Origin: DAHUXD01 sp963736455
GTDB lineage: Bacteria; Acidobacteriota; Thermoanaerobaculia; UBA5066; Gp7-AA6
Reading direction: 5' to 3'
Length of the DNA stretch: 64,000 nucleotides
Assembly (NCBI GenBank): GCA_963736455.1
Contig: CAVTON010000001.1
Location: forward strand, 1,612,001-1,676,000
Shown piece by piece: positions 19,574 to 28,136 of this stretch. The notes under the pieces were generated by a model. The model made no database searches and was not told the DNA's origin. It was given only the letters and a program-made list of their open reading frames with translations. The position numbers and the translations under genes are program-made. Position 1 is the stretch's first letter. The number at the start of each line of letters is the position of its first letter.

Positions 19574-20295
19574 AGGGGCAGGACCCCGTGACGGAACGGG
19601 ACGGCTTCCGCCGGCGGGGCGCGGAGATCACCCGGCTCGAGGGATTCAGCGACGCCGTCTTCGCGTTTGCGGTGACGCTTCTCGTGGTCTCGCTCGAGGT
19701 GCCGAAGACCTTTCGCGAGCTCGCGCAGACGATGCGCGGCTTTCTCGCATTCGGCGTCTGCTTCGCGCTGCTCATGGTCATCTGGTACGAGCACTACCTG
19801 TTCTTCCGGCGCTACGCTCTGCAGGACACGATCACGATCTGGCTCAACTCGGCGCTGCTCTTCGTGCTGCTCTTCTACGTCTATCCCCTGAAGTTCCTCT
19901 TCCGCCTCGAGTTCGCGGGCTTCATGAGCGGAGGGGTCTCCTCGAACGCCTCGCCGATGATCGAGACGCCGCAGGTGGCGATTCTCTTCGTGATCTACGG
20001 CTCGGGCATGATCGTGCTGTACGTGCTCCTCGCGCTCCTCTATGCCCACGCGCTCTCCCGGAGAGGCGAGCTCGCGCTCACTCCCGTCGAGGTCTTCGAC
20101 ACGAAGGCGAGCCTCGTCGCTCACGTCCTCGCGGCGGGCATCGGCGCCGTGTCGGTCGTCCTCGCGCTCGCCCTGCCGCCAAACCTCGTGGGACTCGCAG
20201 GCTATGCGTACTTTCTTTTCGCGCCGGTCATGGCCGCTCACGGCTCGATCGCCGGGGCGATGCGCCGCCGCCTCCGGGAGACGGCGCCGGCATGA
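19570..20295 (+). CDS. TMEM175-like (DUF1211) potassium channel protein
   Basis: A 241-residue membrane protein. ITRLEGFSDAVFAFAVTLLV (about 20-39) carries the FSDAVFA-type motif of the TMEM175 family, whose first helix lines a potassium pore. Four or five further helices follow (FLAFGVCFALLMVIW; LLFVLLFYVYPLKFLF; VLYVLLALLYAH). The bacterial form normally has one six-helix repeat, as here. GTG start with GTGA overlap. It is upstream of a fluoride channel gene, so the operon may handle ion stress. Confidence 0.85.
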   Translation: MKGQDPVTERDGFRRRGAEITRLEGFSDAVFAFAVTLLVVSLEVPKTFRELAQTMRGFLAFGVCFALLMVIWYEHYLFFRRYALQDTITIWLNSALLFVLLFYVYPLKFLFRLEFAGFMSGGVSSNASPMIETPQVAILFVIYGSGMIVLYVLLALLYAHALSRRGELALTPVEVFDTKASLVAHVLAAGIGAVSVVLALALPPNLVGLAGYAYFLFAPVMAAHGSIAGAMRRRLRETAPA

Positions 20296-20675
20296 GCCGC
20301 TTCCTCTGGATCTGCGCGGCCGGAGCGCTCGGAACCGGGGCGCGCTACCTGATCTCCGGCTGGGCGGTGGAGGCGTTCGGCGCGGGCTTTCCCTACGGCA
20401 CGCTCGCCGTCAACGTCCTCGGCTCTTTCGCGATCGGGCTCGTCATGCAGATCGGCCTCGCGACGCCGTTGCTCTCGCCGACGCTCCGGATGACGTTGAC
20501 CACGGGGCTCATGGGCGGCTTCACGACGTACTCGACCTTCAACTACGAGACGATCCGTTACGTCCAGGACGGAGCGTGGAGGCTCGCCGCCGGCAACGTG
20601 GCGATCACGCTCGCGGCCTGCCTCGCGGCCGGTTTCGGAGGCGTCGCCCTCGGCCGCTGGCTCTTCGGAGGGTAG
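20292..20675 (+). CDS. crcB: CrcB/Fluc fluoride ion channel
   Basis: A 127-residue four-helix protein that exports fluoride as a dual-topology dimer. GALGTGARY is near the N terminus, GTLAVNVLGSFAIG is in helix 2 and the signature GGFTTYSTFNYE is in helix 3. The length is normal. The ATG overlaps the stop of the TMEM175-like gene by 4 bases, and DUF190 follows by 4 bases. No fluoride riboswitch can sit directly in front, because the gene is inside the operon. Confidence 0.94.
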   Translation: MSRFLWICAAGALGTGARYLISGWAVEAFGAGFPYGTLAVNVLGSFAIGLVMQIGLATPLLSPTLRMTLTTGLMGGFTTYSTFNYETIRYVQDGAWRLAAGNVAITLAACLAAGFGGVALGRWLFGG

Positions 20676-20679
20676 TCCC

Positions 20680-21039
20680 ATGCGCATCCTCGACGGCGAA
20701 CAGGTCCTCGTCCGCATCTTCATCGGCGAATCCGACCACTGGCACCATCAGCCGCTGTGGATGGCGCTGCTCCAGCGCCTGCGCAAGGATGGCTACGCCG
20801 GCGCCACCGTCTTCCGGGGAATCGGCGGCTTCGGGGCCCGAAGCATCCTCCACACGACGCTGCTCGAGCGCCTCTCGCAGGATCTGCCTCTCATCGTCGA
20901 AATCGTCGACACCTCCGAGCACGTCGAGCGCCTGCTTCCGGTCCTCGACGAGATGGTCTCCGAGGGGCTGGTCACGATCGAGAAGGCGCGGGTCCTCAAG
21001 TACTCGCCGGGAAAACGGCCTCTCGACCCGCCCGCGTAG
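20680..21039 (+). CDS. DUF190 protein (PII-like fold)
   Basis: A 119-residue cytoplasmic protein. LVRIFIGESDHWHHQPLW, GYAGATVFRGIGGFG and LPLIVEIVDTSEHVERLLP are typical of DUF190. The family has a ferredoxin-like, PII-related fold and is commonly found beside or fused to CrcB, so it probably modulates fluoride export (inference from context). GGAGGG just before the ATG is the ribosome site. Confidence 0.88.
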   Translation: MRILDGEQVLVRIFIGESDHWHHQPLWMALLQRLRKDGYAGATVFRGIGGFGARSILHTTLLERLSQDLPLIVEIVDTSEHVERLLPVLDEMVSEGLVTIEKARVLKYSPGKRPLDPPA

Positions 21040-21045
21040 CGGCGG

Positions 21046-22281
21046 TCAGGGTTTCTTCGCGCTCGCCGCCGGGGCCGGCAGCGAGCGCCGCAGCAGGACG
21101 GGCACCCCGACGGTCTCCTCGCCGCGACGCACCGTGAACTGCGCCGCGTCGCCCCAGCACTTTCCCGCCACGAGCCGCGAGAGCGTCGCCCGGTCCGCGA
21201 GCGCGGTCCCATCCATCGTCAGGAGGACGTCCCCGACCCGGAAGCCGGCGGCGGCCGCCGGGGTTTCTTTCTCGACGTCGAGCACCTCGAGCCTCCGGTC
21301 GTCGGGACGCGTATGCGTGGCGAGGCCGAGATCCGGATAGAGCGAGCCCGTCTCCGGAGGAATTCCCCAGACGAAGTTCGCGTAAGACGCCTGGACCGCG
21401 CGGACGGGTCCGGTCTTCTCGTCTTCGACGGGAATCGGTATGACGGAGGCGATCCGCCCCGAAAACCACTGCCGCGCCTGCCGCTCGATGCCGAGGCCGT
21501 ACTGGACGTGGCCCGCGCCGACGAGGATCACCATCACCGACTTCGGGTCCGGGTCCTTTCCGAGGGCGGCGACGGCGTTCCAGGCCATGGTGGCGTCCCA
21601 CGTGCACTGGGCGTTCAACATCGCCTGCCACTGCTCGTCGCTTCCTCCCATGTGAAAGCTCGCCTCGGCGAATTCGGCCTTGAAGAGCCGCAGGTGATCG
21701 GCGCTCTTCGTGTCGATCTGCGTCGGGATGTGCGCGGCCTCTTCCGCCGTGAGGCCCTCGAACCCCTTCTGCCGGACGGCCGAGACGACCTCGCGCGGGG
21801 CATTGACCGCGAACAGGCGCAGGTGATGGTCCCGCGCGAACAGGAAGATGTCCCGGTAGTAGAGCCAGTTGTAACCCCAGTTCGCATACCAGCGCGAGCC
21901 GTCCAGGAACGCGTCTTCCGACAGCTTTCCGTCGGTCCAGTCGTCGAGCCAGCGCTGCTCGGGGTACGGATACATCTCCAGCCCCACGAGCACCCGGCGT
22001 CCCGCACGCTGGAGCTCCTCGAGAACGCGGAGCTCGACGCGATGCGTGCCGATCTCGGTGTGGCCCTCGCCGACGAGGACCAGGCGCGCGTCGGCGAGGC
22101 GTGTCGGAAGCTCCGAGGGTGTGAGTAGATCGCCGGTCGCCGTGTCGGTGACGGCGTCGAGCACCAGCGCCGCCTCGCGGTTCCTTCGCGCCGCGTCGCC
22201 GATGGGCAGCCGGAGAACGTCTTCGCCGAGGAGCGGAGCCGCGAGGAGCGCCGCCGCGAGCGCCCGGCGAAGGACTCTCAG
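21046..22281 (-). CDS. ChaN-like (Tiki superfamily) protein with C-terminal PDZ domain, apparent CTG start
   Basis: About 411 residues. Signal peptide LRRALAAALLAAPLLGED, then a ChaN/Tiki domain (LVLVGEGHTEIGTHRVEL, about 58-75; VGLEMYPYPEQRWL; VMVILVGAGHVQYG, about 265) and a PDZ domain (LEVLDVEKETPAAAAGFRVGDVLLTMDGTALADRATL, in two parts around 335-375). ChaN proteins bind haem or act as metal-dependent hydrolases. No ATG, GTG or TTG exists in frame before the signal peptide; the CTG at 22281 overlaps the TGA of the GreA-like gene by 4 bases and gives a sensible leader. Confidence 0.8.
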   Translation of the reverse strand: MRVLRRALAAALLAAPLLGEDVLRLPIGDAARRNREAALVLDAVTDTATGDLLTPSELPTRLADARLVLVGEGHTEIGTHRVELRVLEELQRAGRRVLVGLEMYPYPEQRWLDDWTDGKLSEDAFLDGSRWYANWGYNWLYYRDIFLFARDHHLRLFAVNAPREVVSAVRQKGFEGLTAEEAAHIPTQIDTKSADHLRLFKAEFAEASFHMGGSDEQWQAMLNAQCTWDATMAWNAVAALGKDPDPKSVMVILVGAGHVQYGLGIERQARQWFSGRIASVIPIPVEDEKTGPVRAVQASYANFVWGIPPETGSLYPDLGLATHTRPDDRRLEVLDVEKETPAAAAGFRVGDVLLTMDGTALADRATLSRLVAGKCWGDAAQFTVRRGEETVGVPVLLRRSLPAPAASAKKP

Positions 22282-24335
22282 GACTTCCAGGACGAGATCG
22301 ACACGACCTCGACCGGCCCCTCCGAAAGGTTCAATCGGTCGCCCGGACGGGATCCGAGCAGGCGCTCGGCGAATTCCGACTGGTAGGAGTAGATCCCTTC
22401 CTCGGGCTTCGAGTCCCAGGGTCCGAGGATCGTCGCATCGCGCTCGCCCCCGGAGGCATCCCGCAGGCGCACGCGGGTGCCCACGCGAACCTCCGACGAA
22501 TCGATTTTCGTCGGATCGAGGGCGCGCGAGCGGGACAGCTCGTCCGCCAGCTGGGCGATGCGCGCCGACAGATACTCGTGCTTCTGCCGGGTGGCGTGGT
22601 ACTCGAAGTTCTCCCGGAGGTCTCCGTGCTCTTTTGCGGTCTTCATCGCGACCGCATTGGCCGGGAGCTCGACCTGTTTGAGGTGGATGACCTCCTGACG
22701 CTTCGCCTCGATCGCTTCGGCCGTGGCGTAGAGGTACTCGCGAGCGGGCGCCCGCAGCTCGGGGAACTTCATCAGCAGCGCTTCGCGCACCGTCGAGCGC
22801 CGGTGCTCCTCGAGCCCGGCCACCCGGTCGAGCGCGTGCAGCATCTCCCGCGCCTCCTCCTCGGAGCCCGCGGCCCGGACGAGCGCGACGGCGAAGCCTC
22901 CCGGCTCGAAGAGCTCCTTGAGCCGCGCCCTCAGTCCCGAAAATTCGTCCATCCGCAGCGCGTCGGTCAGGGCGAAGAACAGGGCACCCGACTCGGGCGG
23001 ACCGTCGGCATGCGCCTTTTCGCACAGCCAGACGAAGGCGCGGGGCGCCGAACGCGGCGAGCGCAGGATGCGGCGCGAGAGATCGGCGGCCCGGTCGCCG
23101 AGCGCGTCGAAGAGGGTCGTCAGGACTCGCGAGTCCTCCTCGCGGCCGATCTGGTCGATGAAAATGTCGGTCCAATTGGAGCGGCTCTCGCGAACCGCGT
23201 GAAGCGCCTTCTCGCGGGCGCCCTGGTCGCGGATCTCCCCGAGGATGCGGCCGAGATCCGACGCCGCGAGAAGGGATGCGGCCGGATACGCCTCGGTCTC
23301 GTCCGGCGCAAGACGCTGCGCCGCCTGCGAGAGCTCCCATGCGAGAGCCGGCCGGGACGATCCGATCCGCCGCGCATCGTCGGAGAGCGCGGCGGCGAAG
23401 AAGGCCGCCAGGTCCTTCGAGCGCTTCGCGTGCTTGCGCGCGAGGTCGATGCGTCCGGCCGGCTGGGCCTTGAGGAACGCCCGCTTGACGGTCTCCTCGG
23501 CCGCATCGGCGCTCTCGCTCCAGCTGACCGAGGCCGACTTTGCGCTTCCCGATACCAGAACCTGGCGATTCTTGCGCGCCGCCGTCCAGAACGCGCTCCA
23601 GCGTTCTTCGGGGACGACGCCCGCGAAGTGATCCTTGACCTCCTGCAGCGTCAACGCCCGGCCGAAGCTCGAGAGAAGGAGATGCAGGGCCTCCGCGGGG
23701 TCGCTCTCCGCGAACCGCGCCAGACCCGGTCCGTCCTCGACCTTGCGGCGCAGGAAGTGGTCCGGGGGCAGCGGTACGAGGTTCTTCTCCGCCGAGACCA
23801 GCGAGAGCGGAACCCTCGCCCCGCCGACCTCGAGCCGCATGACGTCGAGGGCCGGGTTCATTTCGACGAGCCGTCCCGCCCCTCGCCCCGGCATGAAGTA
23901 GATCGCGTTCGGCTCGAAGGAGAGCCAGCGCGCGATGCGGCCCGCGACCTCCGAGGGGTCCGGAGCCTTGTCGAGCGGGAACTTCGCGAGGACGGCGGAC
24001 AGCGCCGGATGTCCGGCGAACCGGTTCCTCAGGGTGGCCGTCAGCTCCTTGCGCACCGCGGCGTCGGTCGGAGACATCCGCGCGATCTCGAGCAGGACCC
24101 GCGTCCGCGAGGAGCCGTCGCCGACGTCGTGAAACTCGGCGAGCGAACGCAGCCAGGCCAGCGCCTGTGCCCCGCCCCCCTTTTTCTTCGCCCCCGCCGC
24201 GATGCCGAAGAAGAACGGCAGGTCGTCCGCGTCCTCCTCCATGTGTTTCGTCCAGATGGCCCCGAGGGCGTCGAACTTCTTCGAATCGATCAGGGCCTGG
24301 ATGTCGTCGGGCAGCGATTCGGGCGCTTGGGACAT
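22278..24335 (-). CDS. Long GreA/GreB-family transcription factor with large N-terminal extension
   Basis: A 685-residue protein. The C-terminal 140 residues are GreA-like: a helical hairpin with AMKTAKEHGDLRENFEYHAT, whose acidic tip D572 and E575 match the catalytic pair of GreA, and an FKBP-like domain (VRVGTRVRLRDASGGERDATILG). GreA-type factors enter the RNA polymerase secondary channel and stimulate transcript cleavage. The first 540 residues are helical and of unknown fold. Chlamydial GreA proteins are similarly extended. The ATG at 24335 has TAGTAT 9 bases upstream and no ribosome site. Confidence 0.85.
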   Translation of the reverse strand: MSQAPESLPDDIQALIDSKKFDALGAIWTKHMEEDADDLPFFFGIAAGAKKKGGGAQALAWLRSLAEFHDVGDGSSRTRVLLEIARMSPTDAAVRKELTATLRNRFAGHPALSAVLAKFPLDKAPDPSEVAGRIARWLSFEPNAIYFMPGRGAGRLVEMNPALDVMRLEVGGARVPLSLVSAEKNLVPLPPDHFLRRKVEDGPGLARFAESDPAEALHLLLSSFGRALTLQEVKDHFAGVVPEERWSAFWTAARKNRQVLVSGSAKSASVSWSESADAAEETVKRAFLKAQPAGRIDLARKHAKRSKDLAAFFAAALSDDARRIGSSRPALAWELSQAAQRLAPDETEAYPAASLLAASDLGRILGEIRDQGAREKALHAVRESRSNWTDIFIDQIGREEDSRVLTTLFDALGDRAADLSRRILRSPRSAPRAFVWLCEKAHADGPPESGALFFALTDALRMDEFSGLRARLKELFEPGGFAVALVRAAGSEEEAREMLHALDRVAGLEEHRRSTVREALLMKFPELRAPAREYLYATAEAIEAKRQEVIHLKQVELPANAVAMKTAKEHGDLRENFEYHATRQKHEYLSARIAQLADELSRSRALDPTKIDSSEVRVGTRVRLRDASGGERDATILGPWDSKPEEGIYSYQSEFAERLLGSRPGDRLNLSEGPVEVVSISSWKS

Positions 24336-24344
24336 GAGCCGCAG

Positions 24345-24350
24345 ATACTA
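24345..24350 (-). promoter_or_regulatory. -10 box (TAGTAT) of the GreA-like gene
   Basis: TAGTAT on the minus strand ends 9 bases before the ATG at 24335, within the 22-base gap to the upstream gene, which leaves no room for a 5' leader. Confidence 0.45.
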
Positions 24351-24357
24351 GCAGGGA

Positions 24358-25461
24358 TCAGCGCACATCCACCGCCGCCTCCCGGACGAACTCGGGCCTC
24401 GGCGTGATCCCGAGACCCGGACGATTCGGGGCGGCCAGACGGCCTTCCCGGCGCTGCGGCGCGCCCTCGGCCGTCGAGACCGTGACGTAGCTGTTGAAGT
24501 CCGTGGAGGTGAAGAGCAGCTCCGGAGGCGTCGAGTGCGCGAGGTGCGCGATCGCCGCGGTCGTGACGTCGCCGCCCCAGGAATCCTCGATCGTCATCGC
24601 GATGCCGAGCGACGCGCAGAGGTCGCGCGCCTGGCGGGCGCGGGTGAGGCCGCCGAACTTCGAGATCTTGATGTTCACGACGTCCATCGCCCCGTCTCCG
24701 GCGGCGCGGAGCAGGACTCCGATCCCGTCGATCGTCTCGTCGAGGACGAAGGGATGATCCGTGCGCCGGCGGATCGAGAGGCACTCCTCGTAGCTCGCGC
24801 AGGGCTGCTCGATGTACACGTCCACGTCGTGCACGGCGCGCACGACCCGCGCGGCCTGATGCGGCAGCCAGCCCGTGTTGGCGTCGGCCACGAGCACGTC
24901 GCCCGGGTCGAGGACCGAGCGCACGGCGCGGATGCGCGCGACGTCCACGTCCGGGTCGCTTCCCACCTTGAGCTGGAAGCGCCGGTAGCCTTCGGCGCGG
25001 TACCCGGACACGCGCCGGGCCATCGCGTCCGGTGATTCCTGCGAGATCGCCCGGTAGAGCGGGAAGTCCTCGCCGTAGCGCCCGCCGAGCAGCGTCGCGA
25101 CCGGCAGCCCCGCCGCCTGTCCGAGGATGTCCCAGCATGCGATGTCGATTCCGGATTTCACGTAAGGGTGGCCCTTCAGCACGGCGTCCATCCGGCGATT
25201 GAGCCGCTCGAGCTCCCGCGGGTCTTCGCCGAGCAGACTCGGCCCGAGCACCGCGAGCCCCGCGCGCACGCCCTCGGCGTAGGCCGGAAGGTACGCGGGG
25301 CCGAGCGGGCAGACTTCGCCGTGGCCGACGATGCCGCCGTCGGTCTCGACGCGCACGAGCGTGCTGTCGAAGACGGCGACGGACTTGCCTCCCGACCACT
25401 GGTAGCTGCCCTCGTGGAGGGGCAGCGCGACCGGGAAGGCGGCGATGCGCCGGATCTTCAT
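24358..25461 (-). CDS. Enolase-superfamily dehydratase, cis-3-hydroxy-L-proline dehydratase-like
   Basis: A 367-residue mandelate-racemase/muconate-lactonising type enzyme. The capping domain has FPVALPLHEGSYQWSGG and KSGIDIACWDILGQAAG. The barrel shows RRFQLKVGS (Q-x-K base site near residue 163), VADANTGW (metal Asp), YIEQPCASYEEC (metal Glu), LDETIDG and EDSWGGD. The EQPC-SYEEC and EDSWGG stretches and the Q-x-K form resemble the cis-3-hydroxyproline dehydratase subgroup from memory; the assignment is tentative. ATG at 25461, with TACAGT 8 bases before it. Confidence 0.75.
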   Translation of the reverse strand: MKIRRIAAFPVALPLHEGSYQWSGGKSVAVFDSTLVRVETDGGIVGHGEVCPLGPAYLPAYAEGVRAGLAVLGPSLLGEDPRELERLNRRMDAVLKGHPYVKSGIDIACWDILGQAAGLPVATLLGGRYGEDFPLYRAISQESPDAMARRVSGYRAEGYRRFQLKVGSDPDVDVARIRAVRSVLDPGDVLVADANTGWLPHQAARVVRAVHDVDVYIEQPCASYEECLSIRRRTDHPFVLDETIDGIGVLLRAAGDGAMDVVNIKISKFGGLTRARQARDLCASLGIAMTIEDSWGGDVTTAAIAHLAHSTPPELLFTSTDFNSYVTVSTAEGAPQRREGRLAAPNRPGLGITPRPEFVREAAVDVR

Positions 25462-25469
25462 GGGTGCGG

Positions 25470-25475
25470 ACTGTA
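25470..25475 (-). promoter_or_regulatory. -10 box (TACAGT) of the enolase-superfamily gene
   Basis: TACAGT ends 8 bases before the ATG at 25461. The start has no ribosome site. Confidence 0.35.
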
Positions 25476-25493
25476 ACGGATCCGGCCCCCTGC

Positions 25494-25499
25494 TACTAT
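25494..25499 (+). promoter_or_regulatory. -10 box (TACTAT) of the TauE/SafE gene
   Basis: TACTAT ends 9 bases before the GTG at 25509. The divergent gap to the enolase gene is only 47 bases. Confidence 0.4.
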
Positions 25500-25508
25500 C
25501 CGCGCAAC

Positions 25509-26384
25509 GTGCCGGGCGCCAAGACACTGCTGTTCCTCGCGCTCTCGATCGTGGCGCTCGTCTTCTTCGTCGCCTGGGTCCGCTCCGCGAGGAAAAAGAA
25601 GGAGGCGGCGCAGCCCGGGCCGATGGCGCTGGCGATCGGGTTCATCACCAATTTCTTCGACACGCTCGGCATCGGCTCGTTTGCCCCGACGACCAGCATC
25701 TGGAAGCTCAAGGGCATCGTGCCCGACGAGAAGATTCCCGGGACGCTCAACGTCGGGCACGCGCCTCCGACGATCGTGCAGGCCTTCATCTTCATCGCCA
25801 TCGTCGAGGTCGAGATGCCGACGCTCGTCGGGATGATCGCGGCGTCGGTGGCCGGCGCGTGGCTCGGCGCGGGGGTCGTCGCGGCCTGGTCGCGCCGCAG
25901 GGTGCAGCTCGGCATGGGCCTCGCCCTGCTCGCGGCGGCGACGTTCTTCGCGATGACGAACCTCGGCCTCTTTCCCGCCGGGGGCGAGACGCTCGGGCTG
26001 CGGTCGCCGTGGTTCTGGGTCGGCGTCGCCGGCAATTTCGTTCTCGGAGCGCTCATGACGCTCGGGATCGGACTCTATGCGCCGTGCATGATCCTGATCG
26101 CGCTGCTCGGCATGAACCCGCGAGCGGCTTTCCCGATCATGATGGGCTCCTGCGCCTTCCTCATGCCGATCGGAGGACTCCGCTTCGTCGAAAAGGGCAG
26201 CTACAGCCTTCGTGCCGCGGTCGGGCTGGCAATCGGCGGCATCCCGGCGGTCCTGCTCGCCGCTTACGTCGTCAAGACCCTGCCCCTGACGGCCCTGCGC
26301 TGGCTCGTCTTCGCGGTCGTCCTCTATACCGCGGCCGCGATGCTGCGATCGGCCCGGCGCGGAGAAGCCGGGGCGGTTCCGTAA
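25509..26384 (+). CDS. TauE/SafE-family membrane permease
   Basis: A 291-residue membrane protein with about eight helices. TauE/SafE features are two repeats around GFITNFFDTLGIGSFAPTTS and GNFVLGALMTLGIGLYAPCM, each with a G-x-G-x-G/S-x-P pattern. Members export sulfite or sulfoacetate or move other organosulfur anions; the substrate here is unknown. The GTG start is chosen because an N-terminal helix (LLFLALSIVALVFFVAWV) begins right after it and a -10-like box lies 9 bases before. Confidence 0.85.
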   Translation: MPGAKTLLFLALSIVALVFFVAWVRSARKKKEAAQPGPMALAIGFITNFFDTLGIGSFAPTTSIWKLKGIVPDEKIPGTLNVGHAPPTIVQAFIFIAIVEVEMPTLVGMIAASVAGAWLGAGVVAAWSRRRVQLGMGLALLAAATFFAMTNLGLFPAGGETLGLRSPWFWVGVAGNFVLGALMTLGIGLYAPCMILIALLGMNPRAAFPIMMGSCAFLMPIGGLRFVEKGSYSLRAAVGLAIGGIPAVLLAAYVVKTLPLTALRWLVFAVVLYTAAAMLRSARRGEAGAVP

Positions 26385-26518
26385 AGAGCGTTCCTTCGCC
26401 GGTTTTTCTCCGAATTCGGCCCTTGCCGTCATATCCTTCGCGCCAGGAAGGGATGTCTCCGTCCGACTGCCCGGAAGCTCCAGGCGGGACGAGTCCTCTC
26501 GCTTCCGGGAGGATCTCG

Positions 26519-27133
26519 ATGCGTTTCCGTCCGACCCTCGCCGTCTGCACGCTCGCGGCCCTGCTTTCCGCCGCGGCGGCCTGCAAGAAGGGCGGCGCCA
26601 GCGCTCCGGCGGCGGCCACGCCCGTCCCGACCCCCAATGCGGCTGCCAGCGCCGCGGCGGCTCAGGACCTGTTCAAGGCGATGAAGCTTCAGGCGGGCCT
26701 GAACGACACGACGGCCGCGATGATCGATTCCGAGATCAGCCGCAACCCCGGCCTGACGCCCTACCGCGACGTGATGCTGGATTGGCTCCGCAAGTACATG
26801 ACGTGGGACGCGATGCTTCCCGAGCTGACGAAGATGTACACGGAGTCCTTCAGCGAGGCGGAGCTCAAGCAGATGGCCGCCTTCTACGGATCGCCGGCCG
26901 GCCAGAAGGCGCTCGAGAAGATGCCCGAGATGATGCAGCGCACGGCGATGGCGGGAGCGAAAATCTCGCAGCCCCACACCGACGAGCTGCGCGCTTCGAT
27001 GGCCACGCGCAGCGAGGCGTTGAAGAAGGAGGCCGCGGGCGCGGGCGGCGGGGCTCCGGGCCGCGGCGCTCCCGGCCCGGGAAGAGCTCCCGCCCGGCCC
27101 CAGGGCGCACCGAGGCCCGCGCCGACTCCTTAG
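26519..27133 (+). CDS. DUF2059-containing lipoprotein
   Basis: A 204-residue putative lipoprotein. The signal peptide ends in a lipobox-like SAAAAC (Cys22), followed by a Pro/Ala-rich linker. The helical DUF2059 domain spans about residues 50-160 and includes MYTESFSEAELKQMAAFYGSPAGQKALEKMP in two adjoining parts, the part most typical of the family. The tail is a Gly/Ala/Pro/Arg-rich stretch. A strong GGGAGG site precedes the ATG. The stop lies 3 bases from the convergent gene stop. Confidence 0.85.
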   Translation: MRFRPTLAVCTLAALLSAAAACKKGGASAPAAATPVPTPNAAASAAAAQDLFKAMKLQAGLNDTTAAMIDSEISRNPGLTPYRDVMLDWLRKYMTWDAMLPELTKMYTESFSEAELKQMAAFYGSPAGQKALEKMPEMMQRTAMAGAKISQPHTDELRASMATRSEALKKEAAGAGGGAPGRGAPGPGRAPARPQGAPRPAPTP

Positions 27134-27136
27134 CTC

Positions 27137-28135
27137 CTAGTCCTTCTCGTCCCTTCGCGCCTGACTGTGCGCGGAGAGCGACCGGAGGAAGCTTCCGGGC
27201 AGCGTGCCGCTGATCGACACGCCGTCGTCCTGGTTCTCGACGCGGAAGCGGCGGATCACCGAGACGAGGTCCGGCGACTTCTCCTGCACGGCCATGCGCC
27301 ACATCGCGAGCACGCCGCGCAGGGAGTCCTCGAGGAGGCCGCGATTCTCGGCGTCGGTCGTCTGTCCGAAGGCCGACACGTCCACGGAGTCGCCGCGCAC
27401 GGTCGCCTGGAGCGCCAGGAACGAAACCGACTTCATCGCGCCGACGACGGCGCGGGAGGGGCTTCCGTCCTCCCCGCCGCCGGCACCGCTCTTCGGAAAG
27501 CGGGACAGGTCGACCAGCGCCCATGCCGAGGCGTCGTGATCGATTCTCGAGAGTTGCCCGCCCAGGCCCTGTCCGGACATCAGCCCGCCCGCGCCTCCGG
27601 ACTCGCGCCGTCCGAGCGCCGCCACCACCGCGGACTCGCTGCCCGCGACCACGAGGCCCGGGTTGACGACGGCCACCGCGCCGCCGCGCTCGTGGGCCGA
27701 GGTCCCGGCGAGCCGGTAGTAGTCCCCCGCCGCCGAGTGCTGGAGAACGCCGCCGCGCCCGACGAGCGCGGAGCCGATGCGCACCGGATCGAACCGGCCT
27801 TCGAAGACAACCAGGCCGTCTCCGCCCGGCGAATCGCCGCCGGGAGTCATCGCCAGGACGATCGTGTCGATGTCGTCCTTCGGCGTCAGCCCCGTGTCGC
27901 GCAGGAAGCGCGCGGCGTCACCGTCGGTCGACACGCCGTCCATCTGGCCGAGCACCTGCCCGGCGAGCGGGCTCGTCCGAAGCTCCCTCCAGTGCAGGAC
28001 CGCGACCGTCGCGGCGTCGCCGGGGACCAGCGCGACCGGATCCTCGGTGAGTCCGGCCGCGTGCGCGCGGACGGCGCCGGCGAGCGCGAAAACGGCGCCG
28101 AGCGCGAACCGGGAGAGATTGCGTCGAGCGTTCAT
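27137..28135 (-). CDS. Hypothetical secreted protein coupled to an ABC exporter
   Basis: A 332-residue protein with signal peptide (RFALGAVFALAGAVRAHAA). It has alternating alpha/beta sequence such as VALVPGDAATVAVLHWREL, DIDTIVLAMTPGG, AVAVVNPGLVVAGSESAVVAAL and ASAWALVDLSRFP, which recalls DUF3352-type periplasmic proteins, but I cannot place it firmly. The ATG lies one base after the permease stop, so it is translationally coupled to the ABC transporter genes. It may be a periplasmic accessory protein. Confidence 0.65.
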   Translation of the reverse strand: MNARRNLSRFALGAVFALAGAVRAHAAGLTEDPVALVPGDAATVAVLHWRELRTSPLAGQVLGQMDGVSTDGDAARFLRDTGLTPKDDIDTIVLAMTPGGDSPGGDGLVVFEGRFDPVRIGSALVGRGGVLQHSAAGDYYRLAGTSAHERGGAVAVVNPGLVVAGSESAVVAALGRRESGGAGGLMSGQGLGGQLSRIDHDASAWALVDLSRFPKSGAGGGEDGSPSRAVVGAMKSVSFLALQATVRGDSVDVSAFGQTTDAENRGLLEDSLRGVLAMWRMAVQEKSPDLVSVIRRFRVENQDDGVSISGTLPGSFLRSLSAHSQARRDEKD

Positions 28136-28136
28136 G

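Noticed and set aside
16915..21039. Fluoride riboswitch for crcB
   Set aside because: crcB starts inside an overlapping operon; the 80 bases before the operon start are taken by a divergent promoter and show no such structure.
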